DNA of 64,000 nt. It comes from Hyphomicrobiales bacterium (GTDB lineage Bacteria > Pseudomonadota > Alphaproteobacteria > Rhizobiales > Rhizobiaceae). The DNA lies in contig UBMU01000001.1 in assembly GCA_900466605.1 (NCBI GenBank), positions 62,001 to 126,000 of the forward strand, read 5' to 3'. Below, one piece after another: positions 8,157 through 18,899 of this stretch. Both the position numbers and the translations under genes were made by a program. Under the pieces are notes generated by a model that was not told the origin of the DNA, did no database searches, and saw only the letters and a list, made by a program, of their open reading frames with translations. Numbering within the stretch: position 1 is the stretch's first letter; every line of letters begins with the position of its first letter.

Positions 8157-9178
8157 CGGCGTTCCCCCTTATCATAGGGTTGGAACCTCTGCTCAATGGC
8201 ACCGAAGATCGATTGACCGTTCACGTCTTTCATTTCGATGCGAATGGTGTCACCGAAGTGCAGGTAGGGTGTCGTCGGTGCGCCAAGTGCGATCGTTTCG
8301 ATCGTTCGGATCTCGGCGATGCAGGAATATCCGTCTCCGCCTTCGGCAATAGGCTTGCCAGGGCCGCCATCACGCTTGTTCGAAACAGTCCCGGAGCCGA
8401 TGATGGAGCCGGCGGTCAATGAGCGCGTCTTGGCGGCATGAGAAACGAGCCGTCCGAAGTCGAATGTCATGTCCACACCGGCGTTCGCGCGCCCGAACGG
8501 TACGCCGTTCAGGCTAACCAGCAGGGGAAGATGGACCTTGCCACCTCTCCAGGCATCGCCGAGTTCGTCTGTCGTTATTGCAACAGGCGAGAAAGCCGAA
8601 GAGGGTTTTGATTGGAAGAAGCCGAATCCTTTGGCGAGTTCATCGGGAATCAGACCTCGCAACGAAGTGTCGTTTACCAGCATGACGAGCCGGATCGCCT
8701 CGCTTGCTCGCTCGGGCGTCGCGCCCATCGGGAGGTCGTCGACGATGACTGCAACCTCCCCTTCAATATCGACGCCGTATGCCTCGTCTGCGGCAAGGAT
8801 TGGGTCGCATGGTGCCAGAAAACTGTCGGAGCCGCCTTGGTACATCAGCGGATCGGTCCAGAACGTCGCCGGCATCGGTGCGTTTCTGGCCCTGCGCACC
8901 AGCTCGACGTGATTGACGTAAGCTGATCCGTCTGCCCACTGGTAGGCGCGCGGTAGAGGCGAATGTACAAGCCGCGGGTCGAAAGGCTGGGAAGACAGCT
9001 TGCCGGCTTCAAGGCGCTCGGCAAGGCCCGCAAGCTTAGGTGCCGTTGCCGACCAATTGTCCAGAGCGGCCTGCAAGGTGCGGGCGACCTCGCCTGCATC
9101 GGCAAAGCACGTCAGGTCGCGGGAGACAACGATCAGCCGCCCGTCCCGCGTGGTATCTTTGAGTGTGGCGAGTTTCAT
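8153..9178 (-). CDS. fahA: Fumarylacetoacetate hydrolase
   Basis: A 341-residue FAH-superfamily enzyme that hydrolyses 4-fumarylacetoacetate to fumarate and acetoacetate, the last step of tyrosine degradation. Metal-binding acidic residues are visible in the YGVDIEGEVAVIVDD segment (about residues 134-148), and the catalytic core continues through the FGFFQSKPSSAFSP and GSGTVSNKRDGG blocks. Length matches the bacterial two-domain group with a short N-terminal domain. It is the middle gene of the hmgA operon: 23 bp after hmgA and overlapping maiA by 4 bp. Confidence 0.92.
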   Translation of the reverse strand: MKLATLKDTTRDGRLIVVSRDLTCFADAGEVARTLQAALDNWSATAPKLAGLAERLEAGKLSSQPFDPRLVHSPLPRAYQWADGSAYVNHVELVRRARNAPMPATFWTDPLMYQGGSDSFLAPCDPILAADEAYGVDIEGEVAVIVDDLPMGATPERASEAIRLVMLVNDTSLRGLIPDELAKGFGFFQSKPSSAFSPVAITTDELGDAWRGGKVHLPLLVSLNGVPFGRANAGVDMTFDFGRLVSHAAKTRSLTAGSIIGSGTVSNKRDGGPGKPIAEGGDGYSCIAEIRTIETIALGAPTTPYLHFGDTIRIEMKDVNGQSIFGAIEQRFQPYDKGERR

Positions 9179-9201
9179 GGGATCTGTCCGGCTTCAATTG
9201 C

Positions 9202-10554
9202 TCACTTGATGCCCGGAGTTCCATCGAAGCGACGCTCCAGTCCATCCCAGCAGCTGATGTAATCGTCCTGCAGCGTCTCCAGCTCGGCTGCGTATTTGGT
9301 CAGCTGCTGCGGGAAACGGGTCTCGAACATGAACGCCATGGTGTGGTCAAGCTTGACCGGCGCCAGCTCCATGTTGGACGCCTTCAAGAAGCCCGACGCA
9401 TCTGGACCATGCGGCAGCATCATGTTGTGGAGGCTCATGCCGCCGGGAACAAAGCCTTTTTCCTTGGCGTCGTACTGCCCATGTATAAGGCCCATGAATT
9501 CGCTCATGATATTGCGATGGTACCATGGCGGGCGGAAGGTATGCTCGGCAACCAGCCATCGGGGTGGAAAGATCACGAAATCGACGTTAGCCGTACCGTC
9601 TTCTCCACTTGGAGCGGTCAGCACCGTGAAGATCGACGGATCGGGGTGATCAAACAGAATGGCGCCGACCGGGGAGAACGTCCTAAGATCATATTTGAAT
9701 GGCGTATAGTTTCCATGCCAAGCGACAACGTCCAGGGGCGAATGCCCAATCTCCGTCGTATAAAACCTGCCACACCATTTCACATGCACACGACATGTCG
9801 TCTCCTTGTCCTCGAAAGCGGCCACGGGCGTCTTGAAGTCCCTGGCATTCGCAAGGCAGTTGGCGCCGATTGGCCCGCGCTCCGGCATGGTAAACTTGGC
9901 ACCATAGTTCTCGCAAATATAGCCACGCGCTTCCGGCTCGTCGCCAATGCGGGAAACCCTCATCATCATGCCGCGGGGGATGAGACAAATCTCCGCCGGC
10001 TCGACCTCGATCACGCCCATCTCGGTGAAGACGCAGATTGCGCCGAGTTGGGGAACGATGAGCAGCTCGCCATCGGCATTGAAGAAATAGTCATCGACCA
10101 TGTCGTCGTTGATGGCATAGGCATGCGCGGCCATACCTGCCTGGCTCAATACGTCGCCGGCCGTTGTCATTGTTCGGATTCCAGAAAGAAAGTCCGTGCC
10201 CGTCGCTGGCGATGGGATCGGATCCCACCGGAGCTGACCAAGTGGCAGGGAGTGATCCTCCAGACATGGCGCTGATTTCCAGAAGGGATAGCTAGCATTG
10301 GAAAACCGGCGCGTGTGCCGCACGCTTGGTCTGATGCGGTAAAGCCACGAACGCTCGTTTGTACCGCGCGGAGCGGTAAACGGGGAGCCGGACAGCTGTT
10401 CGGCGTACAGACCGTAATTGCATTTCTGCGGGCTGTTTTGGCCTCGCGGCAATGCCCCGGGGAGCGCCTCCGTCTCGAAGTCGTTGCCGAACCCCGGCAT
10501 GTACGCCAACGCAGTGGCTACGGCCTTCACACAGGAGGCTTCGGTCGCGTCCAT
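9202..10554 (-). CDS. hmgA: Homogentisate 1,2-dioxygenase
   Basis: A 450-residue non-haem Fe(II) ring-cleavage dioxygenase that turns homogentisate into maleylacetoacetate. The C-terminal cupin region carries the iron-ligand block [15 protein letters not shown] and, shortly after, [15 protein letters not shown]. The N-terminus [18 protein letters not shown] is the family hallmark. A strong ribosome site (GGAGGAG) lies about 9 bp before ATG 10554. It is the first gene of hmgA-fahA-maiA, divergent from the MarR gene at 10623. The 35-bp inverted repeat between them probably controls transcription. Confidence 0.95.
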   Translation of the reverse strand: MDATEASCVKAVATALAYMPGFGNDFETEALPGALPRGQNSPQKCNYGLYAEQLSGSPFTAPRGTNERSWLYRIRPSVRHTRRFSNASYPFWKSAPCLEDHSLPLGQLRWDPIPSPATGTDFLSGIRTMTTAGDVLSQAGMAAHAYAINDDMVDDYFFNADGELLIVPQLGAICVFTEMGVIEVEPAEICLIPRGMMMRVSRIGDEPEARGYICENYGAKFTMPERGPIGANCLANARDFKTPVAAFEDKETTCRVHVKWCGRFYTTEIGHSPLDVVAWHGNYTPFKYDLRTFSPVGAILFDHPDPSIFTVLTAPSGEDGTANVDFVIFPPRWLVAEHTFRPPWYHRNIMSEFMGLIHGQYDAKEKGFVPGGMSLHNMMLPHGPDASGFLKASNMELAPVKLDHTMAFMFETRFPQQLTKYAAELETLQDDYISCWDGLERRFDGTPGIK

Positions 10555-10575
10555 GCTTGCATCTCCTCCGCTCTT

Positions 10576-10610
10576 ATAGTTACAAAAGTAACTGTTGATT
10601 TTGTAACTAT
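10576..10610. promoter_or_regulatory. Operator between hmgA and its MarR-type regulator
   Basis: Perfect 12-bp arms ATAGTTACAAAA (10576-10587) and TTTTGTAACTAT (10599-10610) flank an 11-bp spacer. The spacer contains a further GTAACT half-site, so AGTTAC-AAAA-GTAACT (10578-10593) is itself a palindrome. The three half-sites could be occupied in two alternative pairings. The site lies 22 bp upstream of hmgA and 13 bp upstream of the regulator start, as expected for repression and autoregulation by the MarR protein. Confidence 0.65.
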
Positions 10611-10622
10611 CAAGGAGTGGAC

Positions 10623-11081
10623 ATGGCGGATGGTTTCGAGCTCGATTGTTTCATTCCGTACCGGCTCAACAGGGCATCGGAACTGATCAGTCTGTCCTTC
10701 GCCAAGCAGTACCGGGAAGAGTTCGACTTGACCCGACCTGAATGGCGGACGCTTGCTGCACTCGGCAGTGTCGGAATGATGACGGCAAAGGACATCGGCG
10801 CCCATTCGCACATGCACAAGACCAAGGTCAGTCGGGCGGTCCACGCGCTGGAACAGCGGCACTGGTTGAAGAGGGTTCCAAGCGACACTGATCGACGGTT
10901 CGAGCAGATAGAACTCACGGCGCTCGGCAAGCAGTACTATCAGAAGATCACTCACTTAGCGGACAAATACCAAGAGACGGTGCGCAAGACGCTTGGTGAC
11001 GACGCGATCCGGCATCTCGACCTCGCCCTTGCGGCGATCGAGGCGTCCGCAGGACTATGGCGAAAACGAAACGGGCTATGA
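10623..11081 (+). CDS. MarR-family regulator of homogentisate catabolism (HmgR-like)
   Basis: A 152-residue MarR protein with a winged helix-turn-helix around residues 45-95 ([24 protein letters not shown], a DR-type wing [13 protein letters not shown]). I prefer ATG 10623 to the in-frame GTG 10617, because the AAGGAG ribosome site (10612-10617) overlaps the GTG but is 5 bp from the ATG. MarR repressors typically release DNA on binding a phenolic ligand; here homogentisate or a related acid is the natural guess. It is divergent from hmgA and overlaps the end of the Lrp gene by 6 bp (convergent). Confidence 0.85.
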   Translation: MADGFELDCFIPYRLNRASELISLSFAKQYREEFDLTRPEWRTLAALGSVGMMTAKDIGAHSHMHKTKVSRAVHALEQRHWLKRVPSDTDRRFEQIELTALGKQYYQKITHLADKYQETVRKTLGDDAIRHLDLALAAIEASAGLWRKRNGL

Positions 11082-11549
11082 TCTGCCCAGCGGATAACCC
11101 TCGAAGGTCTTCAAGGTATTGAGGACAATGGATGTCTTCACGTGCTGTACGGATTCGTGTGGCAGCAGCACGTCGTTGACGAACCGCGAGAGGCCGGACA
11201 GGCCATGGGTCGCGATCTTCAAATGATAGTCCATTTCGCCGGTGAGCGCATAGGCTTCGAGGACCTCAGGCAGCCCGTTGACCAATTGCGCAAAGCGACG
11301 GGCGTTGTCGCGATTGTGGGTCGCCAGGGTAACCGAAATGACGACCAGCAAATTCAGCCCCAGCTTGTCCGGATCGAGATTTGCCTGATAACCACGAATG
11401 AAGCCCTCGGCCTCCAGTCGCGTTCGACGTCGCGAACATTGAGAGGCTGAAAGGGCGATGCGTTCGGACAGTTCGATGTTTGTCAGACGTCCATCATTTT
11501 GAAGTTCAGCGAGGATTTTCAGATCAAATCCATCTAGTTGCTCAGACAT
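11076..11549 (-). CDS. Lrp/AsnC-family regulator, divergent from hppD
   Basis: A 157-residue Lrp/AsnC protein. The N-terminal helix-turn-helix (residues 8-60) contains LDGFDLKILAELQNDGRLT and SERIALSASQCSRRRTRLEAEG. The C-terminal RAM/ActR ligand-binding domain follows, with PEVLEAYALTGEMDYHLKI. The frame is open to 11603, but ATG 11549 begins the conserved MSEQLDGFDL and matches family length. It is divergent from hppD, so it probably activates or represses hppD in response to an aromatic amino acid or its keto acid; that ligand is inferred. Confidence 0.85.
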   Translation of the reverse strand: MSEQLDGFDLKILAELQNDGRLTNIELSERIALSASQCSRRRTRLEAEGFIRGYQANLDPDKLGLNLLVVISVTLATHNRDNARRFAQLVNGLPEVLEAYALTGEMDYHLKIATHGLSGLSRFVNDVLLPHESVQHVKTSIVLNTLKTFEGYPLGRS

Positions 11550-11564
11550 TGCATGATTTACCGT

Positions 11565-11589
11565 ATATTTGCACGTTCCGTGCGGATAT
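11565..11589. promoter_or_regulatory. Imperfect palindrome between Lrp gene and hppD
   Basis: The arms ATATTTGCAC (11565-11574) and GTGCGGATAT (11580-11589) match in 8 of 10 positions around GTTCC. They sit 15-40 bp upstream of the Lrp start and about 100 bp upstream of hppD. Lrp/AsnC proteins bind degenerate 13-25 bp palindromes, so this is the best operator candidate in the gap. Confidence 0.4.
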
Positions 11590-11677
11590 TTCGCCAGTTG
11601 CACTCACAATGCAAGCACATTGCGACAATGCGGGCTCATAATCTGCATCAATTTGCCAGAGCCTCAGGAGGAGCAAA

Positions 11678-12784
11678 ATGGGCCCGTATCCACACGACGC
11701 ACCGCCGTCCCAGATCACCTTGGACAACCCTGCAGGAACGGATGGGTTCGAATTCGTCGAATTTGCGCACCCCGAACCGGAGAAGCTGGCTGAGCTGTTC
11801 ACGCGCATGGGGTATCGATCCGTGGCAAAGCATAAGAGCAAGGACATCACAGTCTGGCGCCAGGGCGACATCAACTATATCGTCAATGCCGAGCCGGGCA
11901 GTCATGCCATGCGCTTTGTCGATGATCACGGGCCCTGCGCCCCGTCAATGGCATGGCGTGTCGTCGATGCCAGGCATGCCTTCGACCAAGCCGTCGCTAA
12001 GGGCGCTACCCCTTACGAAGGGAATGACAAGGCGCTCAATGTTCCTGCCATCGTCGGTATCGGCGGCTCACTTCTCTACTTCGTGGAGCGCTATGGTGCG
12101 AAAGGCTCGGCTTACGATCTCGAGTTCGACTGGCTTGGTGAGCGTGATCCGCGGCCGGAGGGTGTGGGTTTCTTCTATCTCGATCACCTGACCCATAATG
12201 TCTATCGCGGCAACATGGACAAGTGGTGGGATTTCTACCGGGAACTTTTCAATTTCAAGCAGATCCACTTTTTCAACATCGACGGTCGTATCACCGGGTT
12301 GATGAGCCGTGCCATTACTTCGCCCTGCGGCAAGATCCGCATTCCGCTGAATGAATCGAAGGACGAAACCAGCCAGATTGAGGAATATCTGAAGAAGTAT
12401 AGGGGTGAAGGCATCCAGCACATTGCAGTTGGAACTGACGCCATCTACGAGGCGACCGACAACCTTGCGGTGAATGGCCTTCGCTTTATGCCAGGCCCGC
12501 CTGAAACCTACTATGACATGTCCGTCAAGCGGGTCGCCGGGCACGATGAACCAATCCATCGGATGCGCAGACACGGAATTCTCATCGATGGAGAAGGCGT
12601 ACTCGATGGCGGTACGACAAAGATCCTGCTGCAGATCTTCTCGAAAACAGTGATCGGCCCGATCTTCTTCGAGTTCATTCAGCGCAAGGGCGACGAAGGT
12701 TTCGGCGAGGGCAACTTCCGGGCGCTCTTTGAATCAATCGAGGCCGACCAGATACGCCGCGGTGTGATCAAGCCGGCTGCATAG
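11678..12784 (+). CDS. hppD: 4-Hydroxyphenylpyruvate dioxygenase
   Basis: A 368-residue vicinal-oxygen-chelate dioxygenase converting 4-hydroxyphenylpyruvate to homogentisate. The C-terminal half carries the expected 2-His-1-Glu iron ligands: DHLTHNV (about residue 169), QHIAVGT (about 248) and FFEFIQRKG (about 328). An AGGAGG-like ribosome site lies 7 bp before ATG 11678. The gene supplies the substrate for hmgA, which lies 1.1 kb away in the opposite orientation. The tyrosine aminotransferase that would feed it is not in the window. Confidence 0.95.
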   Translation: MGPYPHDAPPSQITLDNPAGTDGFEFVEFAHPEPEKLAELFTRMGYRSVAKHKSKDITVWRQGDINYIVNAEPGSHAMRFVDDHGPCAPSMAWRVVDARHAFDQAVAKGATPYEGNDKALNVPAIVGIGGSLLYFVERYGAKGSAYDLEFDWLGERDPRPEGVGFFYLDHLTHNVYRGNMDKWWDFYRELFNFKQIHFFNIDGRITGLMSRAITSPCGKIRIPLNESKDETSQIEEYLKKYRGEGIQHIAVGTDAIYEATDNLAVNGLRFMPGPPETYYDMSVKRVAGHDEPIHRMRRHGILIDGEGVLDGGTTKILLQIFSKTVIGPIFFEFIQRKGDEGFGEGNFRALFESIEADQIRRGVIKPAA

Positions 12785-12805
12785 CGGCCGAAGGTTCGAG
12801 CGAAA

Positions 12806-13723
12806 TCAGTGCCCGTCGGGGGCAACAGCCTCCGGCGGCACTGTTTCGAGCAAGTTCTTGCGATGAAAGATAAACAGTCCTGCAATGACGATGATGGTGC
12901 CGCCTACGATCACATAGAGATCCGGCACGTCCCCGAAGAACATGTATCCCAAGGCTATCGCCCATATCAGCAGGCTATATTGCAGCGGCGCCAGCAGCGA
13001 CGCAGGCGCCAGCTTCAGTGAACGCGTGATCAACAGATGAGCGCAGGACGCGACGACACCAAGGGCTAGCATGCCGCCGAGCTCAATCGATGTGGTAGGT
13101 TGCCAGTCGCCGATCGAGAGCACTGCACCGACGACAAGTGCGGCAATCATCTGCCAGGTAACGAGTGTCGTATCGCTGGTGTTACGGAGATACCGGTTCA
13201 AGATCAGAGCCATTGAAAACGATAGGCTACCGACGATTCCGAAGAGAGATGGCAGTGACAGCATCGCCGCGGACGGACGCAATGCGATCACGACACCGCA
13301 GAAGCCGGCGAAGACCGCCAGCCAGCGGCGCCAGCCGATCCTTTCATTGAGGAAGAAATGCGAAAGGGCGGCGACATAGATCGGCCCAGCCATATAGAAC
13401 GTCATTACATCGGCAAGCGGCAAGTAGGCGACGGCGGCATAGAACAGGCCGACGTCGAGCGTTGCGAAGAGCACGCGCAGAAACTGCAGTCCCTTGCGCT
13501 CTACGTTGAAAAGTTGGGCTGGACCCTGCCTCGCGATCAGCGGGCCGAGAATGATGAAACATCCGAGTGAGCGAACAAGTAACACTTGCCCGACAGAAAA
13601 GTTGGTGACCAGCCACTTACCCATCGCATCGTTGAGTGCGAAGAGAAAGTCCCCGAGAAGCATCAGAACAACGCCCATCAATACGAGGTTCTTGAGGCCC
13701 GTCGTGGTGGGTTTGGATTGCAT
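12806..13723 (-). CDS. DMT-superfamily EamA transporter
   Basis: A 305-residue inner-membrane protein with about ten hydrophobic segments arranged as two EamA repeats (roughly residues 15-145 and 160-290), typical of drug/metabolite exporters. I use ATG 13723 (MQSKPTTTG), which has AGGA about 10 bp upstream; the frame extends to 13774 without a ribosome site. It faces hppD tail to tail, 21 bp apart, and lies downstream of the mmsB-like gene on the same strand. The transported compound cannot be inferred. Confidence 0.82.
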   Translation of the reverse strand: MQSKPTTTGLKNLVLMGVVLMLLGDFLFALNDAMGKWLVTNFSVGQVLLVRSLGCFIILGPLIARQGPAQLFNVERKGLQFLRVLFATLDVGLFYAAVAYLPLADVMTFYMAGPIYVAALSHFFLNERIGWRRWLAVFAGFCGVVIALRPSAAMLSLPSLFGIVGSLSFSMALILNRYLRNTSDTTLVTWQMIAALVVGAVLSIGDWQPTTSIELGGMLALGVVASCAHLLITRSLKLAPASLLAPLQYSLLIWAIALGYMFFGDVPDLYVIVGGTIIVIAGLFIFHRKNLLETVPPEAVAPDGH

Positions 13724-13804
13724 GTTCGGAATTCCTGTCAACGGCTGAGCCTGGTCCGGCGGGCCGTCGCTCATGTCGAACCGGGTGTCAAGGTTATTTC
13801 GAGA

Positions 13805-14689
13805 CTATTCAGACTTGCCGCGGAGCATTTCGATGATCGCTGAGAAATCGCGGCCGCCATTCCCCTGTTTTTCGAAAAGGGCATAGAGCTGCGAGGCTTC
13901 GGCTCCAAGCGGCGTGGAGGCGCCGGTGGAGAGCGCGGCCTCTTGAGACAGCCGGAGATCCTTCAACATCAGCGCGGCCGCAAAGCCGGGTTTGTAATCG
14001 TTGTTAGCGGGAGAGGTCGGAACCGGCCCTGGCACAGGGCAGTAGGTGCTGATCGACCAGCACTGTCCCGACGAGGTCGAAGCGACGTCGAACAGTGCTT
14101 GATGCGAGAGACCGAGCTTTTCTCCGAGTGCGAAAGCTTCGCAGACACCGATCATCGATATGCCGAGGATCATGTTGTTGCAGATCTTTGCCGCCTGCCC
14201 GGCACCTGCTTCCCCGCAATGAACGATTTTCCTGCCCATAGCCTCCAGGATCGGCTTAGCCTTTGCGAAAGCCTCGTCCGATCCGCCGGCCATGAACGTC
14301 AGCGTGCCCGCCGCCGCCCCGCCGGTGCCGCCGGAGACTGGGGCATCGAGAGAAAGGCAGTCTGCACTGCTCGCCATGTCGTGCGCCTTGCGAGCGCTGT
14401 CGACGTCGATCGTGGAACTGTCGATGACAAGCGTCCCAGCAGGGATCGAACGAAGGATATCGCTCCAGGCGCTGAGCACATGCTTGCCTTGGGGTAACAT
14501 CGTCACGACGATTTCTGTGCCCGAGACTGCCTGACTGATGTGGCTGGCCGCTGTCACGCCATGCTCTTGCGCAGCCTGCAGGACAGGTGCGGCCAGGTCA
14601 AAGCCGATGACTTCGTGGCCAGCCTTGACGAGATTGGCGGCCATCGGCCCGCCCATATTGCCAAGTCCGATAAAAGCGATCTTTGCCAT
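13805..14689 (-). CDS. mmsB: 3-Hydroxyisobutyrate dehydrogenase family (beta-hydroxyacid dehydrogenase)
   Basis: A 294-residue NAD-dependent beta-hydroxyacid dehydrogenase. The Rossmann start IGLGNMGGPMAANLVKAGH (residues 6-24) is followed by the substrate motif DAPVSGGTGGA (about 125) and GAGQAAKICNNM (about 170), which holds the catalytic lysine. It oxidises 3-hydroxyisobutyrate (valine pathway) or a similar hydroxy acid to the semialdehyde. It starts 9 bp after the GMC oxidoreductase gene and is the last enzyme gene of the livK-led operon. The symbol is by family; tartronate-semialdehyde-type activity is possible. Confidence 0.8.
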   Translation of the reverse strand: MAKIAFIGLGNMGGPMAANLVKAGHEVIGFDLAAPVLQAAQEHGVTAASHISQAVSGTEIVVTMLPQGKHVLSAWSDILRSIPAGTLVIDSSTIDVDSARKAHDMASSADCLSLDAPVSGGTGGAAAGTLTFMAGGSDEAFAKAKPILEAMGRKIVHCGEAGAGQAAKICNNMILGISMIGVCEAFALGEKLGLSHQALFDVASTSSGQCWSISTYCPVPGPVPTSPANNDYKPGFAAALMLKDLRLSQEAALSTGASTPLGAEASQLYALFEKQGNGGRDFSAIIEMLRGKSE

Positions 14690-14698
14690 GCCGTTCTC

Positions 14699-16294
14699 CT
14701 ATCTGTTGTCTTCGAGGATCATGGCCGCCGCCTTTTCGGCGATCATGATCGTCGGCGAATTGGTGTTGCCCGATGTGATCGTTGGCATCACGGAAGCGTC
14801 TGCAATGCGAAGCTTTGCCAGCGCTCTGAACTTCAAGCGAGCGTCCACGACGCTTTCGCGATCCGAACCCATCCGGCAGGTTCCGACGGGATGGAAGATC
14901 GTCGTGCCAATGTCGCCGGCGGCCTGCGACAGGTCCGCATCTGTGCGATAGCTCGGGCCAGGCTTGAACTCTTCCGGGCGGAACCGTGCGAAGGATGGCT
15001 GTGCGACGATCTTCCTTGTCAGACGTATCGAGCGAATAGCTATGTCGCGATCGCGCTCGGTCGAGAGATAGTTGGGGCTGATCGTCGGCTGAGTGGCAAA
15101 ATTCGGGCTCGCCACGTGGACTGAACCACGGCTTTCGGGTCGGAGATTGCAGACGCTTGCAGTGATCGCAGGGAACGGGTGAACCGGATCACCGAACTTG
15201 TCGAGCGACACCGGCTGCACATGATATTGGAGATCGGGAGTCTCCTTGTCAGGCCCTGATCGCGTAAAGACGCCGAGCTGGCTCGGTGCCATCGCCATTG
15301 GACCTGACCGGCGGACAAGATATTCGAGGCCGATTGCAGCCTTGCCGAGGAACCTTGTTGCCTTCTCGTTCAGCGTGGGTACGCCTGTCACCTTGTAGGC
15401 CATCCGCAGTTGCAGATGATCCTGCAGGTTTTCGCCGACGCTCCTCACCTCCCTGACGACTTCTATGCCCGCATTCTTGAGTACCTCGCCGCGGCCAAGT
15501 CCCGATAATTCCAGAATGTGCGGTGAACCGATAGCACCCGCCGCAAGGATCGTCTCCCGTGCCGCATAGGCGCGCTTGATGGTGCCGCCAAAATAATAGT
15601 CGATGCCGCTGACGGCGTCCTCCTCGACCACCAAGCGGGACACCTGGGCTTTCGTCAGAACGGTCAGATTACCACGCCGCATGGCAGGGCGCAGGAAAGC
15701 CTTGGCAGTGTTCCAGCGAATGCCTGATCGCTGATTGACGTCGAAATACCCTGACCCCTCGTTGTTGCCGGTGTTGAAGTCCGGGTTTTCGGGAATGCCG
15801 GCCTCTTTGGCGGCTGCCTGGAAAGCATCGAGTACAGCCCAGCGCACACGGGCTTTTTCCACACGCCACTCGCCGCCTATGCCATGCAGCTCGGTTTCGC
15901 CGCGATAGAAATCTTCCGACTTGCGAAAGAACGGAACAACGTCGTTCCAGCTCCAGCCACAGCATCCCATTTGCCGCCAGAGATCATAATCGCGCGCCTG
16001 GCCACGCATGTAGATCATGCCGTTGATCGACGAGCAGCCGCCGAGGACCTTGCCGCGCGGATAATTGAGCGCGCGTCCGTTCAATCCTTCCTGTGGTGCG
16101 GTTGTGAAGCACCAATCGGTGCGCGGGTTGTTGATGCAGTAGAGATATCCGACCGGGATATGGATCCAGTGGTAGTTGTCGCTGCCGCCGGCTTCCAACA
16201 GAAGCACACGGGTCTTCCGGTCTTCCGAGAGCCGGTTGGCAAGGACGCAGCCGGCGCTACCTGCGCCGATGATGATGTAGTCGAAAATATCCAT
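14699..16294 (-). CDS. GMC-family FAD alcohol oxidoreductase (choline dehydrogenase-like)
   Basis: A 531-residue glucose-methanol-choline oxidoreductase. It has the N-terminal FAD motif [15 protein letters not shown] (residues 7-21), the GMC signature [15 protein letters not shown] (about residues 82-96) and the C-terminal catalytic block HPVGTCRMG, ending in [13 protein letters not shown]. The start is ATG 16294; the frame runs to 16369 but would overlap livM. Family members oxidise primary alcohols, polyols or choline. Its location directly behind five ABC-importer genes and before a hydroxyacid dehydrogenase suggests it oxidises the imported alcohol. I see no betaine genes nearby, so choline is not favoured. 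Confidence 0.85.
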   Translation of the reverse strand: MDIFDYIIIGAGSAGCVLANRLSEDRKTRVLLLEAGGSDNYHWIHIPVGYLYCINNPRTDWCFTTAPQEGLNGRALNYPRGKVLGGCSSINGMIYMRGQARDYDLWRQMGCCGWSWNDVVPFFRKSEDFYRGETELHGIGGEWRVEKARVRWAVLDAFQAAAKEAGIPENPDFNTGNNEGSGYFDVNQRSGIRWNTAKAFLRPAMRRGNLTVLTKAQVSRLVVEEDAVSGIDYYFGGTIKRAYAARETILAAGAIGSPHILELSGLGRGEVLKNAGIEVVREVRSVGENLQDHLQLRMAYKVTGVPTLNEKATRFLGKAAIGLEYLVRRSGPMAMAPSQLGVFTRSGPDKETPDLQYHVQPVSLDKFGDPVHPFPAITASVCNLRPESRGSVHVASPNFATQPTISPNYLSTERDRDIAIRSIRLTRKIVAQPSFARFRPEEFKPGPSYRTDADLSQAAGDIGTTIFHPVGTCRMGSDRESVVDARLKFRALAKLRIADASVMPTITSGNTNSPTIMIAEKAAAMILEDNR

Positions 16295-16313
16295 ATCAAT
16301 GCCACCCCGCGGG

Positions 16314-17309
16314 TTAGCGGCGGTAGACGAAGCCGAGTTTGCGACCGAGGCGCGATGCGTAAAATTCACCGATGATGCCGCGGCGGAATATCAGCACGCA
16401 AATCATGAACACGATGCCGGTTATGATCGTCACTGGGAATTCCGATGTCGCGAGATAGTTTTCGAGCGTGACAACCAGGCCAGCGCCAAACAGCGGCCCA
16501 ATTAGCGTACCAATGCCACCAAGCAGCGTCATCAGGATCACTTCGCCAGACATTTGCCAGGCAACATCGGTCAGGGTGGCGAATTGGAAGACGAGTGATT
16601 TCACCGCCCCGGCTAACCCTGCAAGGGCGGCCGACATCACAAAGGCCCCAAGCTTGTAACGGGCGACGGAATAGCCGAGCGATATCGCCCTCTGCTCGTT
16701 CTCGCGGATGGATTTCAGGATCATCCCGAATGGTGAATTGATGAAGCGCCAGATGATCAGGATGCCGACGACGAAGACCGCCAGCACGAAGTAATACATG
16801 TTGGTGGAATTATTAAGATCGAGGATGCCGAACAGATGGCCGCGCGGTACGGATTGGATACCATCCTCTCCATGTGTGAACTCTGATTGCAGGCAGAAGA
16901 AGAAAAACATCTGCGACAGGGCCAGCGTGATCATCGCGAAATAGATGCCTTGGCGGCGGATCGCGAAGAAGCCCATGACAAGGCCCAGGATGGCGGCGCC
17001 CGCCACACCCACCACGATGCCGAGCTCCGGCGAAAAGCCCCATTCCTTCACGGCGTGCGCGGTAAAATAAGCTGCTCCACCGAAGAACGTCGCGTGTCCG
17101 AATGAGAGAAGGCCGGTGTAGCCGAGCAGCAGGTTGAAGGCACAGGCAAACAGGGCGAAGCACAGAAGCTTCATCAGAAAAATCGGGTAGAAAAAGAATG
17201 GCGCGAGTAGCAGGAGGAGCAGGCCGATAATGACAATAACCGTCTGCACTGAAATGGCCGTGCGGCTTTTGTCTGTCCGGATGGTGTCTGTGATCCCTGT
17301 CATCGTCAT
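16314..17309 (-). CDS. Branched-chain-type ABC transporter permease (LivM family)
   Basis: A 331-residue inner-membrane permease with about nine transmembrane segments and the LivM hallmarks [16 protein letters not shown] (about residue 64) and [14 protein letters not shown] (about residue 265). Its ATG overlaps the LivH stop (ATGA). It forms the channel with LivH and is driven by LivG/LivF. The substrate may be an amino acid, an amide or a hydroxylated acid; the operon enzymes favour the last. Confidence 0.88.
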   Translation of the reverse strand: MTMTGITDTIRTDKSRTAISVQTVIVIIGLLLLLLAPFFFYPIFLMKLLCFALFACAFNLLLGYTGLLSFGHATFFGGAAYFTAHAVKEWGFSPELGIVVGVAGAAILGLVMGFFAIRRQGIYFAMITLALSQMFFFFCLQSEFTHGEDGIQSVPRGHLFGILDLNNSTNMYYFVLAVFVVGILIIWRFINSPFGMILKSIRENEQRAISLGYSVARYKLGAFVMSAALAGLAGAVKSLVFQFATLTDVAWQMSGEVILMTLLGGIGTLIGPLFGAGLVVTLENYLATSEFPVTIITGIVFMICVLIFRRGIIGEFYASRLGRKLGFVYRR

Positions 17310-18193
17310 GCATCCCGGCCGAAGAGGCCCGCGGGCCTGATGAGAAGAACAATTGCCATGATGACGAAGATCACGATGTTGGAAGCTTCGGGATAAAAGA
17401 CCTTGGTGAGCCCTTCGGCGATACCAAGGAGATATCCGGTGATGATCGCGCCCATGATCGATCCCATCCCTCCGACCACAACGACGGCGAAGACGACGAT
17501 GATCATGCTCGAGCCCATCAGAGGCGACACCTGATAAATCGGCGCAGCAAGTACTCCCGCGAAGGCTGCAAGACCAGCGCCCAGCGCATAGGTCAGCGTC
17601 AGCAGAACTGGCACGTTGACGCCAAACGCCTGGACGAGGGTCGCATTCTCAGTGGCGGCTCGAAGATAGGCGCCGAGCTTTGTCTTCTCGATAAGGAGCC
17701 AGGTGCCAAGGCAGATCACAAGCGACACCACGACCACCCAGCCGCGGTAGATCGGGAGGAACATGAAGCCGAGGTTGACACCGCCAGCTAGTGCCGCGGG
17801 CTGCGCGTAGGGCTGGCCCGACGAACCGTAGAGGTAGCGGAAGGTGCCCTCAACCGTAAGGGCGAGGCCGAAGGTGAAAAGCAGGCCGTAGAGCGGATCG
17901 AGATCATAGAGCCGCCGGAGGAACAATCGTTCGATCACCGCGCCGGCCACTCCGACGATGATGGGCGCCAGGATCAGCGATGGCCAATAGCCGATACCGC
18001 CATAGGCAAGCAGAAGATATGCGGCAAACGCGCCGAGCATGTACTGTGCGCCGTGGGCGAAATTGATGACCCGCAGGAGGCCGAATATGATCGCGAGCCC
18101 GAGGCTCAAGAGCGCATAGAACGAACCGTTGATGAGGCCAATCAGCAATTGACCCATGAATGCTTGCAAGGGAATGCCGAAGATCATCGTCAT
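17306..18193 (-). CDS. Branched-chain-type ABC transporter permease (LivH family)
   Basis: A 295-residue permease with the LivH signature NGSFYALLSLGLAIIFGLLRVINFAHG (as 18 or fewer residues: SLGLAIIFGLLRVINFAH near residue 30) and the inner motif GGMGSIMGAIITGYLLG. I chose ATG 18193, which has GGGAG 9 bp upstream and starts 5 bp after the LivF stop. The longer open frame to 18304 would overlap livF by over 100 bp. It partners LivM in the membrane. Confidence 0.88.
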   Translation of the reverse strand: MTMIFGIPLQAFMGQLLIGLINGSFYALLSLGLAIIFGLLRVINFAHGAQYMLGAFAAYLLLAYGGIGYWPSLILAPIIVGVAGAVIERLFLRRLYDLDPLYGLLFTFGLALTVEGTFRYLYGSSGQPYAQPAALAGGVNLGFMFLPIYRGWVVVVSLVICLGTWLLIEKTKLGAYLRAATENATLVQAFGVNVPVLLTLTYALGAGLAAFAGVLAAPIYQVSPLMGSSMIIVVFAVVVVGGMGSIMGAIITGYLLGIAEGLTKVFYPEASNIVIFVIMAIVLLIRPAGLFGRDA

Positions 18194-18197
18194 CAGA

Positions 18198-18898
<701 letters not shown>

Positions 18899-18899
<1 letters not shown>

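Noticed and set aside
9163..10275. A 370-codon plus-strand frame opposite hmgA
   Set aside because: hmgA is unmistakable on the minus strand. The opposite frame is rich in His/Arg/Gly without any motif, as expected of a shadow.
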